This document shows positions 1 to 8,717 of a stretch of DNA of 64,000 nt, piece by piece; position 1 is the first letter of the stretch, and every line of letters begins with the position of its first letter. The position numbers and the translations under genes were made by a program. Origin of the DNA: Streptomyces qinglanensis (GTDB lineage Bacteria; Actinomycetota; Actinomycetes; Streptomycetales; Streptomycetaceae); the NCBI RefSeq assembly GCF_900111245.1, contig NZ_FOGO01000019.1:103253-167252 (forward strand), given 5' to 3'. Below the pieces are notes generated by a model, which was not told the origin of the DNA, searched no databases, and worked only from the letters and a program-made list of their open reading frames with translations.

Positions 1-449
1 TCCAACTGGGGCCGCACATGTGCCTCGGTCACCCGCTCGGGCCCGGCCAGCTCCCAGAAGGCCGCCACCACCGGGTCGTTCATCCAGCCGGTGAGCAGCG
101 GCAGGTCACCGGGGAGCCCGACCGGCACGAGCCGGAAGAGGCCGGCCGCGGTCGGGACCGGGGGCCAGCTTCCGGGAGCGTCCAGCAGATCCGCGGGTGG
201 GACGGCGGCACCTGCTGCTGCGTCGGTGGGCGCCGGAGGTGCACCGGCAGCGGCGCGGGACGGCTCGGCAGCGGTCCGGCCCGATGCGGCCACGGCGCGC
301 TGCGGCCGCGGGTGACCGGCGCGGTGTTCGTCGGGGTTCCGGCCGGCGGTGGTGAGGGGATCGTCGCTGCGGGTGCCGGAGCCGGGCGCCGCCGGTTCCG
401 CGTCGGCGGTACCGGCAGGCGGCGCGGAGTCCGGCTGAGGGTGCGGCAT
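1..449 (-). CDS. GNAT acyltransferase of siderophore biosynthesis (3' part missing)
   Basis: The gene runs off the left edge; 149 codons are visible. The start ATG at 449 follows an AGGAGAGGAG ribosome binding site. The first ~95 residues are low-complexity, rich in Pro, Ala and Arg. From about residue 105 it resembles the IucB/DesC-type N-acyltransferases: TAAGLFRLVPVGLPGDLPLL, then GWMNDPVVAAFWELAGPERV. Family members acylate the hydroxylamine of N-hydroxylated diamines such as N-hydroxycadaverine or N-hydroxylysine. It lies 40 bp downstream of the IucA/IucC synthetase on the same strand, probably in one operon. The order synthetase then acyltransferase differs from canonical desABCD, so I give no des name. 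The catalytic C-terminal half is outside the window. Confidence 0.75.
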   Translation of the reverse strand, partial: MPHPQPDSAPPAGTADAEPAAPGSGTRSDDPLTTAGRNPDEHRAGHPRPQRAVAASGRTAAEPSRAAAGAPPAPTDAAAGAAVPPADLLDAPGSWPPVPTAAGLFRLVPVGLPGDLPLLTGWMNDPVVAAFWELAGPERVTEAHVRPQL

Positions 450-489
450 GACGACGTCTCCTCTCCTGCGGGGGCCGGAGGCCAGGGGG

Positions 490-2472
490 TCAGGGGGCTA
501 GTGGGTTGTCGAGGGTGACGTAGACGGACTGGGTGTCGACCGGACCGACGAGTTCGTCCAGGCCGTGCAATCGGGTGAGCAGGTTCGCCTTGCAGCGCAG
601 CGTCGGGGAATCGAGGAGCAGCGCGGGCAGCGGAGAGGCGGGGTCCTGGCGTGCCGCGTCCTGCAGAAAGCGACGGAGCGCCGCGAGCAGCACCGTTTCG
701 TCTGCGAGCTGCTGGGCACCGAATGCGCCGATGAGGCCGAGGATGTTGTTGATGCCCAGGTAGTAGGCGAAGCGTTCGTCGGTGACGTCGTCCGCGACGA
801 AGGTGTCGCTCTCCACTCCGAGTTCCAGGCCGGGCAACTGGCGGGTGAGTGCGTCCCGGCGCGACGTGCGGAAGTAGTACCCCTGGTTGTCCCGATAGCG
901 TCCGCCCGTGGGCCAGCCGTGTGCGTCCAGCAGTACGAGGGTGTTCTGCTGGTGGGCCTCCAGGGCGATGCCCCCGTGTGCGTCCAGCCAGAGGATGGGC
1001 CCCACCACGGTGTCCAGATAGCGCAGGAACCACTCGGCGGCCACCGCGCCCACCGGCCGCCTGGTGCGCCGGGCGAGCGCGTGCACCACGGCTCCGAGCC
1101 GGGAGAGCAGCGCTCCGGACGAGGCGGGGGATCCGGGGACGGGCTGGGCGGGGACGGGCGCGGTCAGTCCGGCGAGGCAGACGGCGTCCTCGCCCGCGCC
1201 GAAGGGGTTGTGCCGTACGACGGTGTCGAAACCGGGCACGCGCCCCTCACCGGGGACGTCGACACCGAGCCAGGCGGGGTCCCGCACGATGTCGAAGGAG
1301 GGATGAGCGGCGCGCCAGGCGCTGCCGAGCCCGCCGCGCAGCAGCCGGTGCATCTCCACGCCGCGCAGCAGTTCCTTGCGGAGGTTCTCGCGGCGCGAGT
1401 TGGTGATGCGCAGCCCCACCGAGAGCTTGAGCATCGCGCTGCTGTCCGGCCGGAAGACGGTGCGCACCGAGGAGGTGGGGCTCCAGCACTCCCCCGTCCG
1501 GCCCAGGTCGTGCAGGAGTCCGACATCCAGCAGGGCCCGGACCACGCGGCTGTGCTGCACCTCCCGGGCCTGCCACGGATGCAGGGGCACCGGTACGCAT
1601 TCCTCGGGGAGGCGGCCGGCCAGTGCGCGCCCGCTCAGGCGGAGTGCGAGCTGGGTGACCGGTACGGGCTTGCCGCGGTCGGTCCAGGCGGAGTCCCCCG
1701 CGAGCACCGAGCGGTGCACGGCCATCCAGTGCAGCGGGAAGCTGCCGCGCAGTTCGGGCGAGTAGGCGCCCTCCTCTGCGTCGGAGAGGCCCTCGCGGCT
1801 CTTGGGGGTGGGGTGCAGGGGATGGCCGAAGAGCAGCGCCTGCTCGCCGTCGAGGAACGGGCCGGTGCCGGGCGGGGGCGCGGGGTGGTCACGCCTGTGG
1901 GCGAGGAACCGGGCGGTGCGCTGGACGGAGTCGGCGACGCGGCCCACGAGTGCGGCGTTCTCCCCGGCTCCCGCATCCTCGGCTGCGTCCTCGGCTGCGT
2001 CCTCGGCTGCGTGCTCGGCCGAGCCGGGGTGCCGGCCGGCGTGCGCGGCCTCGCGTCCGATCAGGGCGGCGACCGCGACGGCCTGCAGCGGAGCGGCGGC
2101 ATCCGGTGCGCCCTCCAGGTGCGGCGGGTCGAAACGGTGCCAGCCGACCGGCGACCAGTGCCGTACCGGAACCAGCAGCGCGGTGCCGCTGGCGGACAGC
2201 GGGATGCGCAGCACTCCGTTCCGCGGGGCCTCGGGGGCGGTTTCGCGGACCCAGCAGCGCAGCAGGTTCTCCACCGCGGCCGCGTCGGCCGCCGCACGGG
2301 GATCCGGGTGTTCCAGCGGATCACGCCGCGGCGTGCACGCGTGGTGCTGCGGGGGCTCCTGGTCGGACGGCGCGAGACGGCGCTCCTGCTGGGGGACCAT
2401 CGGCTCGATCAGGTCGGCGAGCCTCCGACGGACCGGTTCCGTCGGCTCGTCGGCTCCGGAGCGCGCGTTCAC
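490..2472 (-). CDS. IucA/IucC family NRPS-independent siderophore synthetase
   Basis: A 660-residue ATP-dependent carboxylate-amine ligase of the IucA/IucC family, a normal length. Visible motifs are the ATP/substrate region RPDSSAMLKLSVGLRITNSR followed by REN, and the later GIALEAHQQNTLVLLDAHGW with DNQGYYFRTS, both family hallmarks. A FhuF/IucC-like C-terminal region follows. The GTG start at 2472 is chosen because GGAGGAGA lies just upstream; the frame stays open to 2550 but that extension would encode its own ribosome binding site. It precedes the GNAT acyltransferase, so the pair likely joins a (hydroxylated, acylated) diamine to a carboxylate. Residues ~160-175 are a low-complexity AAED repeat. 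No DmdR/IdeR-type iron box is evident in the 290 bp upstream. The exact siderophore cannot be named. Confidence 0.88.
   Translation of the reverse strand: MNARSGADEPTEPVRRRLADLIEPMVPQQERRLAPSDQEPPQHHACTPRRDPLEHPDPRAAADAAAVENLLRCWVRETAPEAPRNGVLRIPLSASGTALLVPVRHWSPVGWHRFDPPHLEGAPDAAAPLQAVAVAALIGREAAHAGRHPGSAEHAAEDAAEDAAEDAGAGENAALVGRVADSVQRTARFLAHRRDHPAPPPGTGPFLDGEQALLFGHPLHPTPKSREGLSDAEEGAYSPELRGSFPLHWMAVHRSVLAGDSAWTDRGKPVPVTQLALRLSGRALAGRLPEECVPVPLHPWQAREVQHSRVVRALLDVGLLHDLGRTGECWSPTSSVRTVFRPDSSAMLKLSVGLRITNSRRENLRKELLRGVEMHRLLRGGLGSAWRAAHPSFDIVRDPAWLGVDVPGEGRVPGFDTVVRHNPFGAGEDAVCLAGLTAPVPAQPVPGSPASSGALLSRLGAVVHALARRTRRPVGAVAAEWFLRYLDTVVGPILWLDAHGGIALEAHQQNTLVLLDAHGWPTGGRYRDNQGYYFRTSRRDALTRQLPGLELGVESDTFVADDVTDERFAYYLGINNILGLIGAFGAQQLADETVLLAALRRFLQDAARQDPASPLPALLLDSPTLRCKANLLTRLHGLDELVGPVDTQSVYVTLDNPLAP
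1977..2012 (-). repeat. Three perfect tandem copies of a 12-bp unit inside the siderophore synthetase gene
   Basis: The unit cctcggctgcgt (plus-strand sense) is repeated three times and followed by a degenerate fourth copy. It encodes repeated Ala-Ala-Glu-Asp in a surface-type linker. Being a multiple of three, copy-number change would keep the frame. Confidence 0.85.
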
Positions 2473-2762
2473 TGAAGTCTCCTCCGCTGGTGTCGACCGG
2501 GCGCGCCGGGCAGCGAGCCACTGTCCCCCGTACGTACCAACGAGGTGCACGGCCCCCGATCACGGCCTGCGGAAAGTTCCCTCCACGGTCGCCGTGGAAT
2601 GCGGAGCACTCGGGGGCGCGCGTGGAGGTCGTGCGCCCCGGGGAACCACGGACCCTGCTGTGCCCGTCCCGAACACCACCGGGCATAGTGGGGGCCGCCC
2701 TCACCCGGCGAGGTGCATGACAAGTCAACAGGCACGAGATCCACTTCAGGGGGAGTTCAGCG

Positions 2763-3980
2763 ATGCCATCGATAGCCAGGTCCGCGCGGCGCCGACCGGC
2801 GCTGGCCGCGGCAGCGGTCGCCGCCGTGCTGGCGGTCACCGCAACCGCCTGCGGCCCGGAGGACGACAACGCCGACGCCAAGGCCGACTCGGCCGCCTCG
2901 CAGGAGGCGAGCCGCGACGCCAAGAAGGACCTGGGGCTCCCCGACGACCTCCCGAAGGACCTCCCGACCTCCCTGGACGACCTGGACGCCTGGAAGAACG
3001 GCGCCTGGAAGAACTGGGACCGGGACAAGTGGCTCAAGGAAGCCAAGGAGTTCTTCAATCCGATCATCGACGACCTGTGGGACCCGGACCGCATGAAGGA
3101 CGCGGACGGGAACGACCGCGAGGTCGACGACTCGGACATCGACGACGGCCCGAGCGGCGGCAGCGACGGCACCGGTGAGGACGAGGGTGTCACCGACCCG
3201 AAGCCCGAGGCGGTCGAGGCCGCCGCGGTCAAGACGCCCTACACCAAGGACGATCTGCCCGTCGGCAAGGTGTTCATGGACACGCCGAAGGGGGCCATGG
3301 TCTGCTCCGGCTCCGTGCTGAAGGACCCGCGCCACCCGGGCAAGTCCAACCTGGTCGCCACCGCGGGGCACTGTGTGCACGGCGGGGCGGGCAAGGGCTG
3401 GTACCGCAACGTGATCTTCGTGCCCGACTACAACCCCACCGGGCTGTCGAACAAGCAGCTCGCCACCGCGTCGCAGAGCCAGGTGGCGCCCGACGGCATC
3501 TGGTGGGCCAAGCGCGCCCGTACGACCAAGCACTGGATCCAGAACGGCGCCGAGCGCGGTGGCAAGGGCGCCCAGCAGGACTTCGCCGTGCTCCAGGTGC
3601 AGCCCGAGGACAAGAGCAGCGCCTCGCTGGAGGAGAAGGCCGGTGGCGCGCTGCAGGCCACCTTCACCACGCCGCAGGTCAAGTCCATCAAGAGCCTCGG
3701 CGCCGTGGGCTACCCGGCCGCACCGCCCTTCGACGGCTCGCGGATGTACCGCTGCGACGACAAGCCGGGCCGGCTGACCATCGACCCGCAGCAGCCCTCG
3801 ATGTACCGCATCGGCTGCACCATGACGGCGGGTTCGTCCGGCGGCCCCTGGCTGGACTCCTCGGGCACCCGGCTGCTCTCGGTGACCTCCATCGGCCCGA
3901 TCACGGCCGACTGGCTGGCCGGTGCCCGCCTCGGCAAGGAGGCCAAGGCCGTCTTCGACACGGTCAGCAAGGAGGGCTGA
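2763..3980 (+). CDS. Trypsin-like serine protease lipoprotein (first of a tandem pair)
   Basis: A 405-residue exported protein. The N-terminus has Arg residues, a hydrophobic stretch and a lipobox ending VTATAC, so it should be a membrane-anchored lipoprotein. An acidic linker (~30-150) contains LPKDLPTSLDDLDAWKNGAW, shared with the next gene. The S1/trypsin-like domain follows (~165-400), with His203 in VATAGHCVH, Asp273 in QQDFAVLQV and Ser359 in GSSGGPW, so the triad is complete. The ATG has an AGGGGGA ribosome binding site 10 bases upstream. Its paralogue begins 75 bp downstream, with no terminator seen between them; both should be co-transcribed. The substrate is unknown. Confidence 0.85.
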   Translation: MPSIARSARRRPALAAAAVAAVLAVTATACGPEDDNADAKADSAASQEASRDAKKDLGLPDDLPKDLPTSLDDLDAWKNGAWKNWDRDKWLKEAKEFFNPIIDDLWDPDRMKDADGNDREVDDSDIDDGPSGGSDGTGEDEGVTDPKPEAVEAAAVKTPYTKDDLPVGKVFMDTPKGAMVCSGSVLKDPRHPGKSNLVATAGHCVHGGAGKGWYRNVIFVPDYNPTGLSNKQLATASQSQVAPDGIWWAKRARTTKHWIQNGAERGGKGAQQDFAVLQVQPEDKSSASLEEKAGGALQATFTTPQVKSIKSLGAVGYPAAPPFDGSRMYRCDDKPGRLTIDPQQPSMYRIGCTMTAGSSGGPWLDSSGTRLLSVTSIGPITADWLAGARLGKEAKAVFDTVSKEG

Positions 3981-4055
3981 GCGCCGATGCGGCTCGGAGA
4001 ACGCCGTGCGCGCCAGGCGCACCTCTCGTACGGATGCTCAGGGGGACCTCGGATC

Positions 4056-5258
4056 ATGCCACGCATACGCAGGGCCGGACGCGGCCGTCCGGTCCTCGCC
4101 ACCGCGGCGCTCACGGCGACGCTCGCCCTCACCGCCACCGCCTGCTCGAGCGGCGACGACTCGGACAAGAAGGCGGATGCCAAGCCCGCCGCTTCCGATT
4201 CCGCTCAGGGTGACGGCGGCGGGAAGGACAGGATCGGCCTCCCCGACAAGCTGCCCAAGGACCTGCCCACGTCGATGAAGGACCTCGACGGGTGGAAGAA
4301 GGGCGCCTGGAAGGACTGGGACAAGGACCAGTGGGTGCGTGAGGCCGAGGACTTCGCCAACCCCTACATCAAGGGCCACTGGGACCTGGGGCGGATGAAG
4401 AAGGCCGAGGACAACGAGAAGAACGTCCCGAAGGACCTCGAGAGCACCTCGGGCGCCGCGAACACGGCGGAACCGCGCCCGGTCAAGGCGCAGGCCGTGA
4501 AGACCCCGTACACCCGGAACGCGGCCCCTGCCGGCAAGGTCTTCATGGACACCCCGGAGGGCCCGATGGTCTGCTCCGGCACGGTCGTCAAGGACCCGCG
4601 CCACCCGGGCAAGTCCAATCTGGTCGCCACCGCCGGGCACTGCGTCCACTCCGGCAGGAGCGGCGGCTGGCTGCGCAACATCACCTTCATCCCGGCCTTC
4701 AACGACAAGGGCCGCTCCATGCCGGCGGTCAACAGCGCCCCGCCGCAGGAGGTCGCACCGTACGGCCAATGGTGGGTGAAGTGGGCCCAGACCAGCAACT
4801 ACTGGATCCAGAAGGGCGCCAAGTCCGGCGGCGGCGGCTCCCAGCAGGACTTCGCGGTGCTGCGCGTGGAGCCGGTGAACAAGTCGGGCAAGTCGCTGGA
4901 GGAGACCGTCGGCAACGCCATCAAGGTCAACTTCCACGCGCCCTCGTCCTCCCGGATCAAGGGAGTCAGCAACTACGGCTACCCGGCGGCTCCGCCCTTC
5001 GACGGAGCCAGGATGTACTCCTGCACCGACCGCCCGGGCGCGCTGACGATCGACCCGCAGCAGCCCGCGCTGTACCGCATCGGCTGCACCATGACGGGCG
5101 GTTCCTCCGGCGGTGCCTGGCTGATCAAGGGCTCCGGCGGCAAGCCCGAGCTGATCTCGGTCAACTCCATCGGCCCGCACCCGGCCACCTGGCTGGCGGG
5201 GCCGCGGCTGGGCGCGACCGCCAAGGCGGTCTTCGACGCCGCAAGCAAGAAGGGCTGA
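4056..5258 (+). CDS. Trypsin-like serine protease lipoprotein (second of a tandem pair)
   Basis: A 400-residue paralogue of the preceding gene with the same plan: lipobox ending LTATAC, acidic linker with LPKDLPTSMKDLDGWKKGAW, then a trypsin-like domain. Catalytic residues are His195 (VATAGHCVH), Asp265 (QQDFAVLRV) and Ser351 (GSSGGAW; Ala replaces the usual Pro). I start it at ATG 4056, which has AGGGGGA ten bases upstream and a proper signal peptide. The frame is open to 3987, but that extension would bury the signal peptide. A strong bidirectional terminator follows at 5301. The pair looks like a local duplication. Confidence 0.85.
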   Translation: MPRIRRAGRGRPVLATAALTATLALTATACSSGDDSDKKADAKPAASDSAQGDGGGKDRIGLPDKLPKDLPTSMKDLDGWKKGAWKDWDKDQWVREAEDFANPYIKGHWDLGRMKKAEDNEKNVPKDLESTSGAANTAEPRPVKAQAVKTPYTRNAAPAGKVFMDTPEGPMVCSGTVVKDPRHPGKSNLVATAGHCVHSGRSGGWLRNITFIPAFNDKGRSMPAVNSAPPQEVAPYGQWWVKWAQTSNYWIQKGAKSGGGGSQQDFAVLRVEPVNKSGKSLEETVGNAIKVNFHAPSSSRIKGVSNYGYPAAPPFDGARMYSCTDRPGALTIDPQQPALYRIGCTMTGGSSGGAWLIKGSGGKPELISVNSIGPHPATWLAGPRLGATAKAVFDAASKKG

Positions 5259-5300
5259 CCCTGCCGGGCGCGCCGGTCCCGGCGCGCCCGGCGCACATCG

Positions 5301-5345
5301 GACGAGGGCCGTCCCTCCCGGTCTCCGGGAGGGACGGCCCTCGTC
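5301..5345. terminator. Bidirectional terminator between the protease pair and hflX
   Basis: A perfect 21-bp inverted repeat (arms 5301-5321 and 5325-5345) with a three-base loop, followed by GTTCT. It lies between convergent genes and should stop transcription both ways. Confidence 0.9.
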
Positions 5346-5366
5346 GTTCTGCTGCGGTGCGCCCTG

Positions 5367-6866
5367 CTACGGCCGGGCGGCCAGCGGCTGGAACCCGCGC
5401 AGCTCCGCGGCGAGCTCCTCGTGCACCCGTGCCTGGAGCAGAGTGCCCTGCTCGACGTGCTCCTCGGAGAGGACCTCACCCTGGGAGTGCACCCGGGAGA
5501 CCAGCTTGCCCTCGGTGTAGGGAAGCAGCACCTCGAGCTCCACGGACGGGTGCGGCAGCTCGTCGTCGATCAGCTCCCGCAGTTCGTCGACGCCCTGCCC
5601 GGTGCGGGCGGAGACGACCAGGGCGTGCTTCTCGGCGCGCAGCAGCCGCTGCAGGACCAGCGGGTCGGCGGCATCCGCCTTGTTGACGACCACGATCTCC
5701 GGCACCTCGGCAGCGCCCACCTCGCGGATGACCTCGCGCACGGCGGCCAGCTGCTCCTCCGGTGCGGGGTGTGCCCCGTCCACCACGTGCAGGATCAGGT
5801 CGGCGTCGCCGACCTCCTCCATGGTGGAGCGGAACGCCTCCACCAGGTGGTGCGGAAGGTGCCGGACGAAACCGACCGTGTCGGCCAGCGTGTAGGCCCT
5901 GCCGGTGGGGGTCTCCGCCTTGCGCACCGTCGGGTCCAGAGTGGCGAACAGCGCGTTCTCCACCAGTACTCCGGCGCCGGTGAGGCGGTTGAGCAGCGAG
6001 GACTTGCCCGCGTTGGTGTATCCGGCGATGGCCACCGAAGGCACCTTGTTGCGCCGCCGGTCCTGCCGCTGCACGTCGCGGCCGGTCTTCATCTCCGCGA
6101 TCTCCCGGCGCATCTTGGCCATCTTCTCGCGGATCCGCCGCCGGTCGGTCTCGATCTTGGTCTCACCGGGACCACGGGTGGCCATACCGCCACCCGCCGA
6201 GCCGGAGCCACCGCCACCCATCTGCCGCGACAGCGACTGGCCCCAGCCCCGCAGCCTGGGCAGCATGTAGTTCATCTGGGCCAGGGCCACCTGCGCCTTG
6301 CCCTCCCGGGACTTGGCGTGCTGGGCGAAGATGTCCAGGATCAGTGCCGTGCGGTCCACGACCTTGACCTTGACGACGTCTTCGAGGTGGATGAGCTGGC
6401 CGGGAGTGAGTTCGCCGTCGCACACCACGGTGTCGGCGCCGGTCTCCAGGACGATGTCCCGCAGCTCCGCGGCCTTGCCGGAGCCGATGTAGGTGGCCGC
6501 GTCAGGCTTGTCCCGGCGCTGGACGACCCCGTCGAGCACCAGCGCGCCCGCGGTCTCGGCGAGCGCTGCCAGCTCGGCGAGCGAGTTCTCCGCATCGTCC
6601 GCCGTGCCGGATGTCCAGACGCCGACCAGCACCACACGCTCCAGGCGCAGCTGCCGGTACTCGACCTCTGTGACGTCCTCCAGCTCGGTGGAGAGACCGG
6701 CCACGCGGCGCAGTGCCGCACGCTCCGAGCGGTCGAGCTGCTCTCCGTCACGGTTTTCGTCCAGCTCGTGACCGAGAGCGACGTCCTCTTCCATCAGGGC
6801 GCCGGCTCGGCGGTTCGTCTTGGCGGTGCGCTGGCCGTTCTGTGGAAGGGAAGAGGAGTGGGTCAA
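5367..6866 (-). CDS. hflX: GTPase HflX, ribosome-associated
   Basis: A 499-residue HflX of the OBG-HflX GTPase family, which binds 50S subunits and rescues stalled ribosomes under stress. The N-terminal HflX domain includes VVLVGVWTSG and the glycine-rich MGGGGSGSAGG linker. The G domain has G1 GYTNAGKSS, G3 DTVGF and G4 NKAD. The C-terminal part carries LLPYTEGKLVSRVHSQGEV. I choose the TTG at 6866, preceded by AAGGA, because it gives a typical Streptomyces N-terminus; an ATG at 6794 is the alternative. The open frame continues to 7202 but is GC-biased non-coding sequence there. It reads toward the terminator at 5301. Confidence 0.93.
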   Translation of the reverse strand: MTHSSSLPQNGQRTAKTNRRAGALMEEDVALGHELDENRDGEQLDRSERAALRRVAGLSTELEDVTEVEYRQLRLERVVLVGVWTSGTADDAENSLAELAALAETAGALVLDGVVQRRDKPDAATYIGSGKAAELRDIVLETGADTVVCDGELTPGQLIHLEDVVKVKVVDRTALILDIFAQHAKSREGKAQVALAQMNYMLPRLRGWGQSLSRQMGGGGSGSAGGGMATRGPGETKIETDRRRIREKMAKMRREIAEMKTGRDVQRQDRRRNKVPSVAIAGYTNAGKSSLLNRLTGAGVLVENALFATLDPTVRKAETPTGRAYTLADTVGFVRHLPHHLVEAFRSTMEEVGDADLILHVVDGAHPAPEEQLAAVREVIREVGAAEVPEIVVVNKADAADPLVLQRLLRAEKHALVVSARTGQGVDELRELIDDELPHPSVELEVLLPYTEGKLVSRVHSQGEVLSEEHVEQGTLLQARVHEELAAELRGFQPLAARP

Positions 6867-7063
6867 GTGGATCCTTAGGTCGGCGGACTGTTGCGTACGG
6901 AACAACGCCGCAGCGGCGGGGAAGATTCCCGGTGCGAGCCGGCCCCTGGGGCCGCTGGCGCCGCGCCGCGCGGCCACAAGGATGGTCGCACGGCGCAGCG
7001 ACGGCGTCACCCGTATTTGCCGCCACTCCCCCGGCCCGGCCGCCGGGGCCCGGGCGGGCGGCG

Positions 7064-8599
7064 CTACCGTCGGCTCGCGCGCGCCCGCTCCAGAGACCTC
7101 GCCGTGCCGACGCCCGCCTTTCCGGCCGGGCGCTCCGGTGGTGGCTGCTGTTTCCAGTCCGGGTGCCCGGGCATGGGCGGGGTGGTCTTTCCGTACAGCC
7201 ACTTCTTCAGGAACGCGCTCTGGTCCCGGCCGGACACCTCGCCGGCCAGCGCGACGAAGTCAGCGGTGTCGGCACTGGAGTCGCGGTACCGGCGGGGCCA
7301 GGCACGCTGCAGCCGGGCGAACGCCTGCTCGCCGATGTGTTCCCGCAGCGCGTACAGCACCACGGCGGCGCCGTTGTAGACGATCGGGGTGAAGAGCTCG
7401 ATCTTCCCGCTCTGGCGGGGCGGGAGGAGGGCCGCGGGCGGCCCGTAGCGCTCGCGCCAGGTGTCGGACTGCTCGTAGGAGGCCCGCACCCGCTTCTCCA
7501 ACGGGATGCCGCCGCGCTTCTCCGCGTAGGCCCATTCGTGCCAGGTCGCGTGCCCCTCGTTGAGCCACAGGTCGGTCCAGCGGTGCGGGGAGACGCTGTC
7601 GCCGTACCACTGGTGCGCCAGTTCGTGCACCATCAGTGACTCCCGGTACCAGTCCGGGACCTGCCGGGAGGAGAGCAGGTTCTGCTCGAAGAGCGAAAGG
7701 GTCTGTGTCTCCAGCGCGAACCCGAAGTCCGCGGCGGCGGCCAGCACCCCGTAGGTCTCGAACGGGTACGTACCCGCGCGCCGCTCCATCCAGGCGATCT
7801 GCCGGGAGGTCTCGTTCAGCACCGGCTCCAGCGCCTTGCGCTGCTGGGCGGGGACGACGTGCCGCAGGGCCAGCCCGTGCGGCCCCGTGGAGCGCACGAC
7901 AGCGGAGCGGCCGATCGACACCTGCGCCAGTTCGGTGGCCATCGGGTGCCCCGAGCGGTACGTCCAGACCGTCTCCCGCGCCGCCCGGGTGCGGCCGGCG
8001 GGCAGCCCGCCCGCCACCACGGTCAGCCCGCGCGGAGCCCGCACCCGGAAGGTGAACATGGCCTTGTCCGACGGATGGTCGTTGGAGGGGAACACCCGGT
8101 GTGCCGCGTCGGCCTGGTTGGCCATGGCGAGGCCGTCCGCGGTACGCACCCAGCCGCCGTTCTTCCGGGTGGGGTCGCTGGTGTGGCGGATCTCGACATG
8201 CAGCCAGGAACCGCGACGCAGCGGCGTCTCCGGGGCGACCACCAGGTCCTCGCCCGCCCGCGCGTACTCCGCGGGCCGTCCGTTGACGTGCACGGACCGT
8301 ACGTCGCCCGCGGCGAAGTCCAGGTTGAACCGTTCCATCGGCCCGGTGGTGACCTGTGCGTCGATCACGGTGCGGGCGTTGAGCGGCTTGCTGTTGTCAC
8401 CGCTGTAGTCGAAGGAGATGTCGTAGCTGCGGACGTCGTAGCCGGGGTTGCCGAGCTGCGGGAAGAGGTGGTCGCCGATGCCGACCGGCCTGGGGGCCGG
8501 AAGGGCCGCACCGACCAGGGCGAGCGCGGTCGCCGCGACCGTGCCGGCGACGGCGCAGCGCCGTCCGGCCGATGCGCGGGTGAGGGCTGTGAGGGCCAT
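7064..8599 (-). CDS. M1 family zinc metallopeptidase, exported
   Basis: A 511-residue gluzincin of the short bacterial M1 type, which removes N-terminal residues from peptides. The zinc site is HELAH at 325-329 with Glu348 in WLNEG, spaced as in the family. The exopeptidase GAMEN motif is replaced by ALETQT, common in actinobacterial short M1 enzymes as I recall. The first ~35 residues (MALTALTRASAGRR then a hydrophobic stretch) form a signal peptide, perhaps followed by wall retention. There is no C-terminal ERAP1-like domain, as expected for this length. It lies 118 bp downstream of rshA on the same strand. The substrate is unknown. Confidence 0.87.
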   Translation of the reverse strand: MALTALTRASAGRRCAVAGTVAATALALVGAALPAPRPVGIGDHLFPQLGNPGYDVRSYDISFDYSGDNSKPLNARTVIDAQVTTGPMERFNLDFAAGDVRSVHVNGRPAEYARAGEDLVVAPETPLRRGSWLHVEIRHTSDPTRKNGGWVRTADGLAMANQADAAHRVFPSNDHPSDKAMFTFRVRAPRGLTVVAGGLPAGRTRAARETVWTYRSGHPMATELAQVSIGRSAVVRSTGPHGLALRHVVPAQQRKALEPVLNETSRQIAWMERRAGTYPFETYGVLAAAADFGFALETQTLSLFEQNLLSSRQVPDWYRESLMVHELAHQWYGDSVSPHRWTDLWLNEGHATWHEWAYAEKRGGIPLEKRVRASYEQSDTWRERYGPPAALLPPRQSGKIELFTPIVYNGAAVVLYALREHIGEQAFARLQRAWPRRYRDSSADTADFVALAGEVSGRDQSAFLKKWLYGKTTPPMPGHPDWKQQPPPERPAGKAGVGTARSLERARASRR

Positions 8600-8717
8600 G
8601 CAGGATCGCTACCAGCGAGCGGGCCGGTTGCCGCCCGGCTCCCGCCGTCTCCACCCGAAAGGGGACGTGCCGGGCCTCCGCCCGCGCGGCCCGGTGGCTG
8701 TCCGAGCGGACGGCGCG

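Noticed and set aside
565..2475. 636-codon plus-strand frame opposite the siderophore synthetase
   Set aside because: Antisense to IucA/IucC with no recognisable domain; typical of high-GC codon bias.
6889..6905. ttgcgtacggaacaa dyad upstream of hflX as a LexA box
   Set aside because: Arms and spacing do not match CGAAC-n4-GTTCG; the recA box is much better.
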